From positions 154,663,442 to 154,727,441 of the forward strand of contig NC_073693.1 of the NCBI RefSeq assembly GCF_029784155.1: a stretch of 64,000 nt of DNA, read 5' to 3'. The notes beneath the pieces are model-generated. The model did not search any database, was not told where the DNA came from, and saw only the letters and a program-made list of their open reading frames with translations. Both the position numbers and the translations under genes were made by a program. This DNA comes from Uranotaenia lowii. Lineage: Eukaryota > Arthropoda > Insecta > Diptera > Culicidae. Numbering within the stretch: the stretch's first letter is position 1; each line of letters begins with the position of its first letter. Below, one piece after another: positions 9,592 to 20,700 of the stretch.

Positions 9592-10990
9592 CAATCAATT
9601 TAAACATAAAATATATGTTAACTATCGCTATCAGATAGTCTTCATATTTTTCAAAACTTTTAAATGTTGAAATGTGTAAAAATAACCAGCAAAAAAAGTA
9701 CTAAAAATCTAGTTTTCCTGCCCCTGTGGTCCTGCAATTTCTGGAAAAAAAATATTTGAAAAATTTACTCCAACGATAATTTTTTCGTACAACAAAAGTT
9801 GGGTTAAAAATAAAACTAAAATTTTGTGAATTTTCAGCAAAGAAAAATCTGGTTAAAAAGATAGCATGAGTCTCGCACATTTTTTTTTCAATCTATGTAT
9901 TCTACAGAACTAAAGCGAAAGATAAGCTAACTTGCCAGCATTTAACAATGCAGAACAAATTTCGTAGAAATTGCAGTGTGCTGTCGGAATTTTCAAAAAA
10001 TTTGAAACACACTATACAACGGAGAAGTTCTTCTGTTTTTACTCGATTCTTATCGAAAATTACTGTTTTAAAGCATAAGAAGTAGTAGAAAAAACAGATG
10101 GTTGTAGTAAGCAATATTCAACAAACAAGTGTACCTAAATAGAGCTTGGGGAAAAGTTAAAGAAAGTTAGTTCAGGAATGAATTGACGTGAATAAACAAA
10201 ACTTGACTACAAGAATAAGAAAGGAAAAGATTAACCGAATTATTCGCATAATATCGCATCTATCGCTGGCGTGAATATAGCCAAATTTAGAAAAAAAAAC
10301 TTATTTTGTTCAAGGGTGGTCCAAAATATTTCCAGAGGGTGGTTTAAAATAGAAACCGCTTGGTCCATAGTACCGACCAGAGTAATGATCGAAGAAACAA
10401 GAATTTAGGCTTAATCTTGTTACATTGCTATATGTTTCGATAGAAAAAGCCTTGATCTTCGTAATGAAAGGATAAGGCAATCAAAAATTGTAACATGTAC
10501 TTTTTTATTTCAGAAAATAACATAGCCACTTCCCAAAACGGTCCAAAATAGGTAAACTTTAATTTTCTTCTCCAAACTATCACCTATTTTTCATTTTAAA
10601 CGTCAGCTCCCCGAGCTATTCAAACGTCATAAAAAAATCGATGTATGGTTGTTTAAACTGCCAAAAAAGCAATAACATTTTAGGAAAATTCATGACTCAA
10701 TAAATTAGTCCGGAATAAGCGCAACGTGTTTTGATTTGTACGGAAAATAAAAATTTTAATTCAAAAATCACCAGAGAAAAAGAGTAAGGAAAGTTTAAAA
10801 AACCAATTTTTTTGATTTTTTAAATATTTTTTGGTTCTTTCAATACATTTAATATGCGCAAAAACCAATCTTAACTTGATGAGAAATGATATTTGATGTC
10901 TTACAAAAAATTCAAAATAAATGTTATTTTTGATATGTCGATTGTATATTTTAATATTAATTTTTCCGGCAAATCAGTCACATTTTTTGG
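9592..10990. other. AT-rich stretch without recognised genes
   Basis: Only chance open frames of under 75 codons are present. No RNA gene, inverted repeat or protein similarity was recognised by eye. Confidence 0.4.
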
Positions 10991-11012
10991 ATACGAACGA
11001 TATTTATTTTTA

Positions 11013-11050
11013 CTCCAACGTTTCGGTGTCGTTTAACACCATCCTCAGGG
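11013..11050 (-). ncRNA. Hammerhead-like core downstream of the Penelope fragment
   Basis: On the minus strand the order is CTGAGGA, one T, a 6-bp stem GGTGTT/GACACC closed by AAAC, then GAAAC and the palindrome AACGTT. CTGANGA...GAAA is the hammerhead ribozyme core. The three bases before it (TCC) can pair with GGA after GTT as a start of stem I. The extra T between core and stem II is atypical, and stem III would have to be very short or formed between two molecules. It lies 300 bp downstream of a Penelope GIY-YIG fragment on the same strand, and Penelope-like elements are known to carry hammerhead ribozymes in their terminal repeats. Self-cleavage is inferred only. Confidence 0.4.
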
Positions 11051-11351
11051 ATTCTACAAGTGTTATAATGTATTTTACAAGTTAAAAATAGTGTTGGTTG
11101 GTTTAATTAGTGTTATGTTGTACTCACAAAATGGTCGTTGTTTCTGTGCTTTATGTGAAAGCGTACTATCCAGATTTTGCGTTTGGGTTTACTTTCACTG
11201 TGAATGGATTATACTATTAATTCAAATTTACATCTAAACTAAAAAAGGCGTCTTACACATAATTTAAATTTGAGTTCTCACTATTTGAAACAATCAACTT
11301 TCAGGCGGTACTTGTATCGAATCTTCTTGCGTTGTTTTCGGTGTTTTATCA

Positions 11352-11660
11352 CTATCGATATTTTTGACGTTTCTTTCTATAGTTGTGTTCGTGTAATATG
11401 CTTAGAACAGAGGCAAAAATTGTGCTGAGATTTTTGCTATCTGTTCTCTTGATTACGGTGTTGGGTGTATTAAAAATGTGACAAATTTCTAGGAAATTGA
11501 GTGTGTATTTGTTGTTGCTTGTGTCTAATAAAGAAATGTGGTTTATATTAAATGTGTGTCCTGTCTTGATAATATGGTCAATGAGAGCCATATTACCTTT
11601 CTCTCTGGTTTTTTCTGTTCCTATTGGTTTGTTTATGTTTTTGTCTCTCTTTTCCTATGA
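11352..11660 (-). pseudogene. Penelope-like element: C-terminal part of GIY-YIG region
   Basis: The minus-strand frame reads through EKTREKGNMALIDHIIKTGH (the His after ALIDH is characteristic), then ISLLDTSNNKY, LNFLEICHI, NTVIKRTDSKNLS and a stop. These are the conserved final motifs of Penelope proteins after the YIG segment (AL.EH....GH.F, LE..+I, N.R.D...LS). The frame can be extended upstream of the first Met to a stop near 11665. It is separated from the upstream YIG part by about 420 bp of unrelated GC-rich sequence. Confidence 0.75.
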
Positions 11661-12090
11661 TGTTACTACGATGGCCCGAGAGCCTCTGATCTGTGGGTTC
11701 CGGCGGCGCCCCAGAAGTAGTCTCTAAGGAATCCGGTCGCTTACCTGGAGGAGACTACGCGCAACACGGGGAGACAATCTTGACATGCACCGAAAAACAC
11801 TCGAACGACGCTCGTGCAGGACTGACGGTTGAACCCAAGGGGCTGAAAGAGAAGAAAAATTCCGAACTGACATTTCAGTACCGCACTGACGTTTTGGTAC
11901 CAAAATGCCATTGAAATCAAAGGGGAACTGACGTTCTGGTTCCAAAAAGTCGGTACGGTCTGTTTGTATGTGATTTGACAGTTGCTTCAGTCCTTTGGTT
12001 GAACCGCGACTGGCGATGATAGAGCGAGATGATGTGTCCGAAAGAGATGGATAAATGCGCTAGCTGTTCGCCGAGGGTTGTCTTGATGAC
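11661..12090. repeat. GC-rich insertion splitting the Penelope fragment
   Basis: The block is distinctly GC-richer than both flanks (for example GGGTTCCGGCGGCGCCCC near 11696) and interrupts the GIY-YIG coding order. It contains partly repeated phrases with CTGACG.T..GGT.CCAAAA around 11890 and 11930. No coding, tRNA-like box pair or clean target duplication was recognised. It could be an old SINE-like or MITE-like insert. Confidence 0.4.
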
Positions 12091-12091
12091 A

Positions 12092-12604
12092 TCATGGAAG
12101 CGTTATCCCATGGTATCCCACATGATCTAGTGTGTTCTTGGTAAGACCAATATACACGCTTGAGCAGGGCTCTTGGCATGGGATTTGGTAGATTAAGTTG
12201 GACTTCTCACCGATTCGTTTTGGATCCTTCACTCGGCTGAACAAATCTCCCACTGTCATGTTTTTTCTGCTCGCTACTCTGACGTTGGGATAGTCGGCAG
12301 CTAAGCATTGGATCAGTCGATCGGTGAGCAGCGGTAGAACATACGGTACTGATCGGTATGATACTTCTGGTTGGCATGCTGGATCGTTGGATGTCTCGAT
12401 GTTTTCAGGATGGTGATTGTTGGCTGGAATTTGTTTGGATGGATCGGAGTGCGAAATTTGTTGGATATTTGTGCTGAATGGCAAATAAATATTTTGAAAT
12501 TTAAATGTTTTTGGTTGCATATTTGAATGCTGGTTAACCGAAGGATGAAAATAGATTTGCATAGCCAAAGAGTATGTTGATTTATATAACCTTCGCAAAA
12601 ACAT
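12092..12604 (-). pseudogene. Penelope-like element: linker and YIG part of endonuclease
   Basis: A 170-codon frame contains YRSVPYVLPLLTDRL, VRVASRKNMTVGDLF, VKDP and then SNLIYQIPCQEPCSSVYIGL. The spacing IYQIPC...C...VYIG.TK..L matches the GIY-YIG endonuclease domain fused to Penelope-type reverse transcriptases. The RT domain is absent upstream, so the copy is 5'-truncated. The frame diverges just after TKNTL, where the GC-rich insert begins. Orientation agrees with the fragment at 11352-11660 and with the hammerhead-like motif. Confidence 0.8.
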
Positions 12605-12659
12605 GACATGAAATTATTGAAAGTTTCAAAGCATGAAAGCTTTTCAATGGATTCCATTT

Positions 12660-14030
12660 TTTTTTATTTTGAAATGGTTACATATAACTTTTTTCGTGAA
12701 ATACTTTTCTTCTTCTTATGTCGGCAAAAAATGAAGCTAAAGAATTGATAAAATGAATATCTCATAAATGACAAACTTTATTTCAAGCTTATTTGAATTT
12801 GCTAGATGATTTCATTTGCAGAAATTTCTTCTTCCACACAAATTTCCATACACAATTAAAAACGTTCAATAATTACACCCAACTGAAAAAGGGATTTGAA
12901 TTGTCTTTTAATATGACATATTTTTATGCTTAATACTGGATATTTACGTTTAACTATTAATTTTAGCAATTTCTATGCTCTTATTAACTATTTTCCACTC
13001 AGAATTTTTATATTTTAAGCACTCGATGTTGATTTTCAATAATTCACCCTTTATTCAAAGACACTTCATATTTCTGAAAATATATTTAATCTACCTTCAA
13101 ACATTGAAATTGTAGTTTTGAGATTATTAAACTCGTTGAAAAGCAACTTGCAATGTCTGAAAAGTGTCAAAGTCATCTTTGAGCTTTGAGGGACTTCTTT
13201 TTCATCAGATTTATTTTAAAATCCTTTATCCCGACAATTCATTCAACATTTAATGCAAAGAATCTAAAGATTGATCTAAAAAACTCTGTTTCTCTAATTT
13301 CGACACGACAAATCTTATGGAATTGTACTTCATGTCAACAGCGAACTCCTTACTTTTGATAATAATCTTGTCAAAACATTGTACAGTAGGAAAATTTCGA
13401 CCCCTAAATCCAAAAAAAATCGAAGTTGAAGGTTGGAAGATCCGAAATATTTCTTATCATGTGCAATTTTCTCAAAAAATCAATTTTTCAATCAGAAAAC
13501 TGTTGGAAAAGATTGCCATGTGAAATAAATGTTTCTTGAAGATGTATGAAATTTCACCAAGGTTTCATTCATTACAAATAATCGCACTTCATGAAAAATA
13601 TATTCAAAATAAATTACCTTAAAAAAAAGATACGTCCAATAAATCAGACGAAAGATCTGAAACTTTGGGCATTATTGAGTCCATTTTTAAGCTTTAAATT
13701 AATATTCATTATTTAAAAATCGGTCGACTTCCAAGTGAGTCCTAAAGCAATTGTTTTCTAAAATCACATTTACTTCATAGGGATAATGAGGGGCAAAACA
13801 GATCACGTCATTTTATACTTTCACCGGTTAATAGGTACTTGAAAAATATTTAAATACCTTTCAGTTCCTTTAATGAAATTTTATTGACACAAAATTTTCT
13901 GTTGGTAGAACGTATAAAGAAAAAAGCTCAATACTGGGCAAATAGGGGCAAATAATTCTTCACTCAGATGGCTCCGGTTAAATTCAACGGCATATTTGAG
14001 TTTCTGAGTAAATTTCACGTTTGATAAACG
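12660..14030. other. AT-rich stretch without recognised genes
   Basis: No coding similarity, RNA gene or repeat boundary was recognised. Confidence 0.4.
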
Positions 14031-14231
14031 CTACTCCAGACTCTGAAACCGTCGGCTTCGTGTTTTTTTTTTCGTTTTTGGGTCCCAATTTTTCCATTGT
14101 GCATTGAACGGTTCATATGGAAGACTTCTGTTTGAGTGTAATCTCACACATTTCGCACCGCTCATTAGTGGTAGTAGGACAGCTAAAAACATCGCAAATG
14201 TCAAAGTCAGATCCATCCGAAAGTGATCCAA
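14031..14231 (-). CDS. Candidate small secreted peptide ORF (hypothetical)
   Basis: The frame is 66 codons from the first ATG. Using the second Met (MDLTLTFAMFLAVLLPLMSG) gives a convincing signal-peptide profile: an uncharged hydrophobic core of about 14 residues followed by small residues SGA before KC. The remainder is short and basic, with the polybasic run KTKKKTRSRR before the final FQSLE. Only one Cys follows the leader. No homologue was recognised, no promoter is evident, and the surroundings are transposon-derived, so a chance ORF is the main alternative. Confidence 0.2.
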   Translation of the reverse strand: MDHFRMDLTLTFAMFLAVLLPLMSGAKCVRLHSNRSLPYEPFNAQWKNWDPKTKKKTRSRRFQSLE

Positions 14232-14251
14232 AAAGACTTTCGGATGGATAA
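14205..14251. repeat. Inverted repeat hairpin
   Basis: ATCCATCCGAAAG and CTTTCGGATGGAT form a 13-bp perfect inverted repeat with a loop of about 13 nt. It overlaps the start of the small ORF on the minus strand. Function is unknown. Confidence 0.6.
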
Positions 14252-15118
14252 TAAGCTCTGTTCACTGCTCGAATAGAAGCTTTCGTACACTTGAATTAAT
14301 ACTTACACAAACTGAAATTTTATTAAATGTATGTGAACAGGGAATGTTTGTATTATATTCGTATCTATCATTTCCCACTTTGTACACAACACAGTTTGAG
14401 GCACAGTCCAAACCAATCCGCCGTGCTATACACTACTCGCCCAATAAACCCCCAATCATTAGAACGAAAAATAAAGTGTTTCGATTTGAGTTTGAAGTTA
14501 AATCGCCGCGTTCTGAAATAAGTTCCGAAAAGTGTTCCGGTGCCTTAACATTTGGCCTTCGAGCCGGATGACCGTTCGGAAAGTGGTTCCGGAACAAATA
14601 TCGGACCTTAAGTGAAGACCGCTGACTGCGCAAAAAGCCAAAGTGTGAACCATTTTGTGCTCACCGAATCGCCATCGCACTGCTGGACTAAAAGTGATTG
14701 TTGTTGCGAACACGCGGGACGCTAACTACGCTTGGCTTGGATGCAATTAAGTGCATCAGTGGACAGAGTCAGCCATTGCGAAAATAAGAACAATAAGTGA
14801 TACTCAAATACCTGAAGCAGGCTGTTGAAGTGAAGCCAACAGAAGCAACGAAGCATAGGACAGCTGATCTAACAGCTGCGAAACAGAAAACAGCTGATTC
14901 TACATACAGCAAAAGACACGCAACGGCTGAAGGAGCAGTTTTTCGAAAGTTGTATCAGGAAGTATTGCTGGCTTGATGCATGCGGCCATAGAAAGTGCTT
15001 TAAATAAAGAATTGATTGTGAATTGAATCTTTTAGTTGCATGAAGGGCACACACTTCCGTAACTTTAAATTGGTCTTGGATCATTATTGGCATTTTTTAC
15101 TTTGCAATTTTTCACTGG
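14252..15118. other. Probable upstream part of a BEL/Pao element, LTR not delimited
   Basis: Sequence from about 14460 is less AT-rich than its left flank and leads without a break into the BEL-type leader. CTTTAAATAAAGAATTGA near 15000 contains a poly(A) signal of the kind found in LTRs. No TG...CA bounded repeat could be matched to a 3' copy in this window, so the LTR is not called. Confidence 0.3.
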
Positions 15119-15597
15119 TTGTGCCCACTCGCTGCTGTCAATATCGGGTTGCTAGTCTCGGTAATTCGCGTCGCGATCGGTTGGAACGTTGAGTTGATCA
15201 AACTAAGTGCATATACCCTGAGTCAGAAGCACAATAGGTGCATGTCAGAGCACATAAAGGTGCAAGTCAGTAGCACAGAAGGTGCAAGTCGGTTTTTTGG
15301 TCAGAATTATTCAGTACTGGACGGATTGGGTCCAAGGTGTTTGAGCTTGTCAGAAAATTCAAGTTTGCTGAAGAATTTAAGTTTGAGTTGGAATTCTTGT
15401 CAGAATCAAGTTTGATTTGTATGAAGTTAAGTTTGAGTTCGAAACTTGTCAGAATTAAGTCTGAATTAGTTTGTGTTGGAAACATTGTCAGAATCAAGTC
15501 TGAATTTGTCAGAAAATACAAGTTTGTTTAAGTTTGAGTTGGAAAACTTGTCAGAATTAAGTCTGAATCAGTTTGTGTCGGAATTCTTAAGTGAATA
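15119..15597 (+). mobile_element. BEL/Pao leader, left part (interrupted)
   Basis: This untranslated leader is built of loosely repeated phrases such as TTGTCAGAATTAAGTCTGAA and AAGTTTGAGTTGGAA. The same kind of phrases (TTGTCAGAA.., GTCTGAA..) resume at 24145 and run up to the gag start at 24433. Joining at the duplicated TA (15596-15597 / 24143-24144) restores a continuous leader. The leader has therefore been split by the TA-flanked element at 15598-24142. Confidence 0.65.
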
Positions 15598-16079
15598 CCC
15601 AAGTAACACAGATTATGCCAACTAGCATCAGGAAGTTTTATTATGGTTTAATTATGGCATTTTTTTGTGCAGCTCGTTTTATTGCGGTTTTATTATGGTC
15701 ATGCAGAATGCTTATAATTTTTTTTCGACCATATGTTTTCAGATGGTTTTGAAAACGCTAATAAAACTTTTATTAAACATGCTGTTTTAGTTATTTTGAA
15801 AGAGTTGTGAATGCTTTTTTTTAACTATAATAAAACACAAACCTAGAAGTTTGCTCCAAGCTTTCTTTTGCATGTTCTATAATAGCACTCAGTGCATGAT
15901 TATTAAACCGCCATAAAACTTAGTGACAGTTCTCGATCAAGATGTCAAAACAGGACACGCTCAGATTAGATAGCACATATTTGAATTGAAACTCCCATTT
16001 TTACACATTTTTGGTAAGTTATGCGTGTTGGTTTTGAGTTGAAATTAAAAAAAAAATAAATCTTTTAAAACTTGAAATC

Positions 16080-16870
16080 ACCGAAAGTGGTATGAATATC
16101 TTTACAATATGAGTATTGAGTGAAAGGGCCCAAATAGTAGGAAAAAAATTGTTGCTTGACGCCATCATTAATTCAAGATGGCGGCTTCCGCTTTTATTTT
16201 CAAAGCTGTAAATTACTGAAAATATCGTGAAACCTTCACAATATGGTTATTAGGTGAAAGTAATAAACGAGTAGAAGTCAAATTTCGTTGCCCGTCGCCA
16301 TCTTAAATCCAAGATGGCGGCTACCACTCAACTTGAAAATACTGTAAATGACTGAATATCGCATAAAACCTATATTATAGGGGTATAAGTTGAAAGAAAT
16401 CAACCGGTAGAAGTTGAATTTCGCTATTTGACGCCATCTTGAAATCCAAGATGGCGGCTTCCGCTAAACTTTAAAATGTAGTAAATGACTTAAAATGACA
16501 TGAAACCCAGGTGGTAGTGGGTGGAAGGGCTTAACGAGTAGAAGTCGAATATTGCTATCTTACGCCATCTTGAAATCCAAGATGGCAGCTTTCTATAAAC
16601 TTTAAAAATGCTCTAAATCATTGAATATCGCATGAAACCTCCAAAATATGGGTGTTTGTCAATTGGGATAAGCTATAAAAAGTTTATTTTTGCATTCTGA
16701 CGCTATCTTGAAATCCAAGATGGTGGCTTCAGCTGAACTTAAAAATACTGTAAATGAATGAAAATAGCATGAAACTCCCAAATATATTGTATTGGGTGCT
16801 AAGGCTAAATGATAGAAGTCAAATATCTCTTTTCGCGTTTCTCTGAAAATCTGTAAGTGACTGAAAATCC
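16080..16870 (+). repeat. Left-arm tandem repeat with GCCATCTTG palindromes
   Basis: About five to six diverged units of roughly 120-140 bp each contain the short palindrome GCCATCTTGAAATCCAAGATGGC (intact or degenerate at 16162-16186, 16297-16320, 16432-16458, 16563-16588 and 16700-16726). Each is followed by GGCTTCCGCT, AAATGACTGAA-like and CATGAAACC-like phrases. The word AAGATGGCGGC equals the YY1/Pleiohomeotic consensus. There is no coding. Confidence 0.8.
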
Positions 16871-17214
16871 CACAAAAACCACCACAATACAGACCCCGTT
16901 CGTTTTTGGCAACATCGAATTTGGCACATGTGCCTAAATCAGACAGTTAACAGAAACAACATAACCTTATAGTTTTCACTAGAATAAGACCAATACAATT
17001 TAAACATAATCATGGAATAATAGAATTACATAAATGGCAAAAAAAAAACAAAAACTATAAACAAAACAAGAAATGTGCTAAATGCATTAGAAACATAATG
17101 AAAAAATAATAAAAATGATTTAAAATGACCTAAATTGTCTTAAAATAGTAGTTTTAATGTAGTATTACGAGAAAAAAGTTGTGTTCAAGCGATTTTCATT
17201 GATTAACAGTATTT

Positions 17215-17560
17215 TAAATTCAGTGGAAACTGCCATCTTGGATTTCAAGATGGCGTCGGAAAGAAAAAAATCGACTTCTCGTTTAGCCCTTTCACCCAAT
17301 ACCCGTATAGTGGTGGTTTAATGCGACTTTTTGTCAGCATTAAGCATTAAAAGTTGAGCGGATGCCGCCATCTTGGATTTCAAGATGGCGTCTGATAGTG
17401 AAATTCAACTTCTACACGTTCAGCCCTTTCACCCGATACCCATTTTGTTGGGGTTTCATGCGATTTCAAGTCATTTACACCATTTTAAAGTTCAGCGGAA
17501 GCCGCCATCTTGGATAACAAGATGGCGTCAGACAACGAAATTTGACTTCAACTCATGATT
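17215..17560 (-). repeat. Right-arm tandem repeat, inverted relative to the left arm
   Basis: Three units carry the same palindrome (17232-17257, 17366-17392 and 17503-17526). The flanking phrases appear in reverse complement: AGCGGAAGCC before it and GTCATTTAC-like text upstream. This gives the element its foldback character. Confidence 0.8.
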
Positions 17561-17617
17561 TATTCCACGGGTCATTCAAAACCAATCCCTTTTCATTCAA
17601 AAAGTCTGTCCTCATTT

Positions 17618-17632
17618 ACTGTACTAATGATT
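17618..17632 (+). repeat. Target-site duplication of the LINE (left copy)
   Basis: ACTGTACTAATGATT occurs here and at 23437-23451, precisely bracketing the non-LTR element. A 15-bp perfect direct repeat is the expected product of target-primed reverse transcription. Confidence 0.9.
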
Positions 17633-17792
17633 TTTTTTTTTTTTTTGTTAATTCTTTATTTGAAACGGCTCATACCTTTAGGCTTTAAGGAGCCAAACTC
17701 TTTTTGTTTTTTTTTACAATAGTTTGCTTACTTCTAGTTCACTTTTTTTTTAAGAAAAGAAAATAGATAGGGAAATATGAAAATAAAAAGAA

Positions 17793-20700
17793 TTATAGAC
17801 GAAGATCAATAGCTTTAAGGAAAAGATATATTTCGAACATGTAGTCCAAGTCTATCACTGCCAGCACATCTCTCACTGGAACATAGGGTGGTTTTCCTCG
17901 GGCCCGAAGGGAGTCTATGAAATTCGTTCTAGCGACAAGATGGACCTCGCACGACCAAACAATATGCTCGATGTCGTGGTAACCTTGGCCGCAACTACAC
18001 AAATTGCTGCCAGCAATATCAAAACGATAGAGTACCGCGTCTAAGGAACAATGATTGGACATGAGACGGGAAAATATACGAATAAAATCCCGACTCAGGT
18101 CCAATCTATTAAACCATGGTTTAAGGCTTACCCTTGGGATAATCGAGTGCAGCCACCGACCATCCTCATCCTCGTTCCATTTGCGTTGCCAGTTGACAAG
18201 AGAGTTTCTTCGAACTAAAAAGTAAAATTCGTTGAAGGCGATTTCACGCTGATATGTGTCGCCTTCCATCGCCCCCACCTTTGCCAGAGAGTCTGCCTTC
18301 TCATTACCCTCTATCGAGCAATGAGAGGGAACCCAAACAAAGGTGATGGTAAAGCGACGTTTTGATAAAGCACTCAAACTATCCCGTATCTTCTCGAAGA
18401 AGTATGGCGAGTGCTTTCCCGGTTTTATTGAGTGAATTGCTTGAACAGAACTCAGACTATCCGTTACAATAAAGTAGTGCCCGACTGGCCTTGAAGCGAT
18501 ACTGTCCAAAGCCCAATGAATTGCTGCTAACTCTGCTATATACACAGAGCATGGTGACTCGAGGCTGTAAGAGGCGCTAGATATTTCGTTGAACACTCCA
18601 AATCCTGTTGATTCCTCTATAAGTGATCCATCAGTAAAGTACAATTTATCAGCATCGACGTGTCTATATTTAGCTTCGAAAATTCTTGGAATCAGAAGTG
18701 GACGATGCGGATCCGGGATTCCACGAATTTCCTGCTGCATAGACAAATCAAACTGGACAGAAGAATTATCGTAGTCTGGGCTACAAACACGAGCAGGAGA
18801 ATACGAAGAAGGGTTTACCTGCATTGACATGAGGACATGGTATATAGACATAAATCTTGTATGAAAATTTTGCTCAAGTAACCTTTCAAAATTAACGATC
18901 ACCAATGGGTTCATGACCTCACACCTAATGAGGAACCGAAGTGACAGTAGATTGAATCGATCTTTCAAAGGGAGTATTCCTGCCAAAACTTCAAGACTCA
19001 TGTTGTGCGTAGAGGGCATACAGCCCAAAGCGATGCGAAGACAACGGTATTGGATACGCTCGAGTTTTATGAGGTGAGTTTTGGCAGCCGACTGGAAACA
19101 GAAGCTACCATATTCCATAACTGAGAGGATAGTTGTTCGATACAATTTTAAAAGATCTTCTGGATGGGCTCCCCACCAGGTGCCAGTGATTGATCGGAGA
19201 AAATTGATTCTCTGTTGGCATTTTCCTTTCAGATACTCAATGTGTGCTCTCCAGGTACATTTGGAATCAAACCAAACCCCAAGATACTTAAAACACCTCG
19301 ATTGAGTGATCGTCCTGCCAAGAAGTTGGAGCTGTGGTTGAGCTGGTCTATGCTTTTTAGAGAAAACCACTAACTCCGTTTTCTCTGGAGAGAACTCGAT
19401 TCCAAGCCCCAAAGCCCAGGATGACAATCTGTTTAAAGTATCTTGTAAAGGTCTGTGCAGATGTGACTCAGTATTACCTGTTACAGATACTACGCCATCA
19501 TCTGCAAGTTGTCTTAAAGTGCAGCCTTCAGAGAGACAACTGTCGATGTCACTTACGTAAAAGTTGTACAGAAGTGGGCTTAAACATGAACCCTGCGGGA
19601 GACCCATGTAGGAGGTTCTTCTAATTGCAATATCTCCGTGAGCAAAGTTCAGATGTTTCTCACAAAGCAAGCTGTATAAGATGTTGTTCAATAGAGGAGG
19701 CAGACCTCGGGAGTGCAACTTGTCTGACAAAACCTCTATCGACACTGCATCAAAAGCTCCCTTTATGTCTAGAAACACTGAAGCCATTTGCTCACGTTTT
19801 GCATACGCCATTTGTATCTCTGAAGACAGCAAAGCAAGACAATCGTTTGTCCCTTTGCCCCTTCGAAACCCAAATTGAGTATCTGAAAGGAGACCATTTG
19901 CTTCTACCCATTTATCCAAACGAAACAAAAACATTTTCTCCATCAACTTGCGTATACAAGACAACATCGCTATAGGACGGTACGAATTCGCATCGGATGC
20001 TGGTTTTCCGGGCTTTTGGATAGCGATAACTTTCACTTGTCTCCACTCTTGGGGAACAATGTTGTTCTCCAAGAATTGATTAAATAAATTTAACAAGCGA
20101 AATTTTGCTGCGTCCGGAAGGTTTTTCAACAAGTTAAATTTGATTTGATCAATTCCCGGAGCTGAATTGTTACAAGAGAGGAGCGCAAGTGAAAATTCGA
20201 CCATCGAAAAGCTGGAATCCAGACCACACCTATCAGAAGGCACGTTCCGGATTATTTTTTGCACAGGTGTAGAATCTGGACAGACTTTCCGTGCGAAGTT
20301 GGATATCCATCTATGTGTATATTCTTCACTTTCATTTGTAGATGATCGATTACGCATGCTTCGTGCAACTTTCCATAAGGTACTCAAGGATGTTTCCCTT
20401 GATAAACCACCCACAAAATTTCTCCAATACGCCTTTTTCTTCCCTTTGATCAATTTTTTGAACTGATTTTCAAGGGAAACGTATGATTCAAAAAGGACAA
20501 GGGTTCCATGTTTTCGAAAATCTTTGAATGCTTTTGATTTGTCCTTATAAAGCTTGGAACACTGCTGGTCCCACCATGGATTTGGGGGCCTTCGAAGAAC
20601 AGTTGAATCTGGGATGGGTTTTGTTTGGGCGCAAAGTGCACTTTCATGGATCAAACGTGAAAGGAAGTGATACTCTTCCAAAGGAGGTAAAACATTCATA

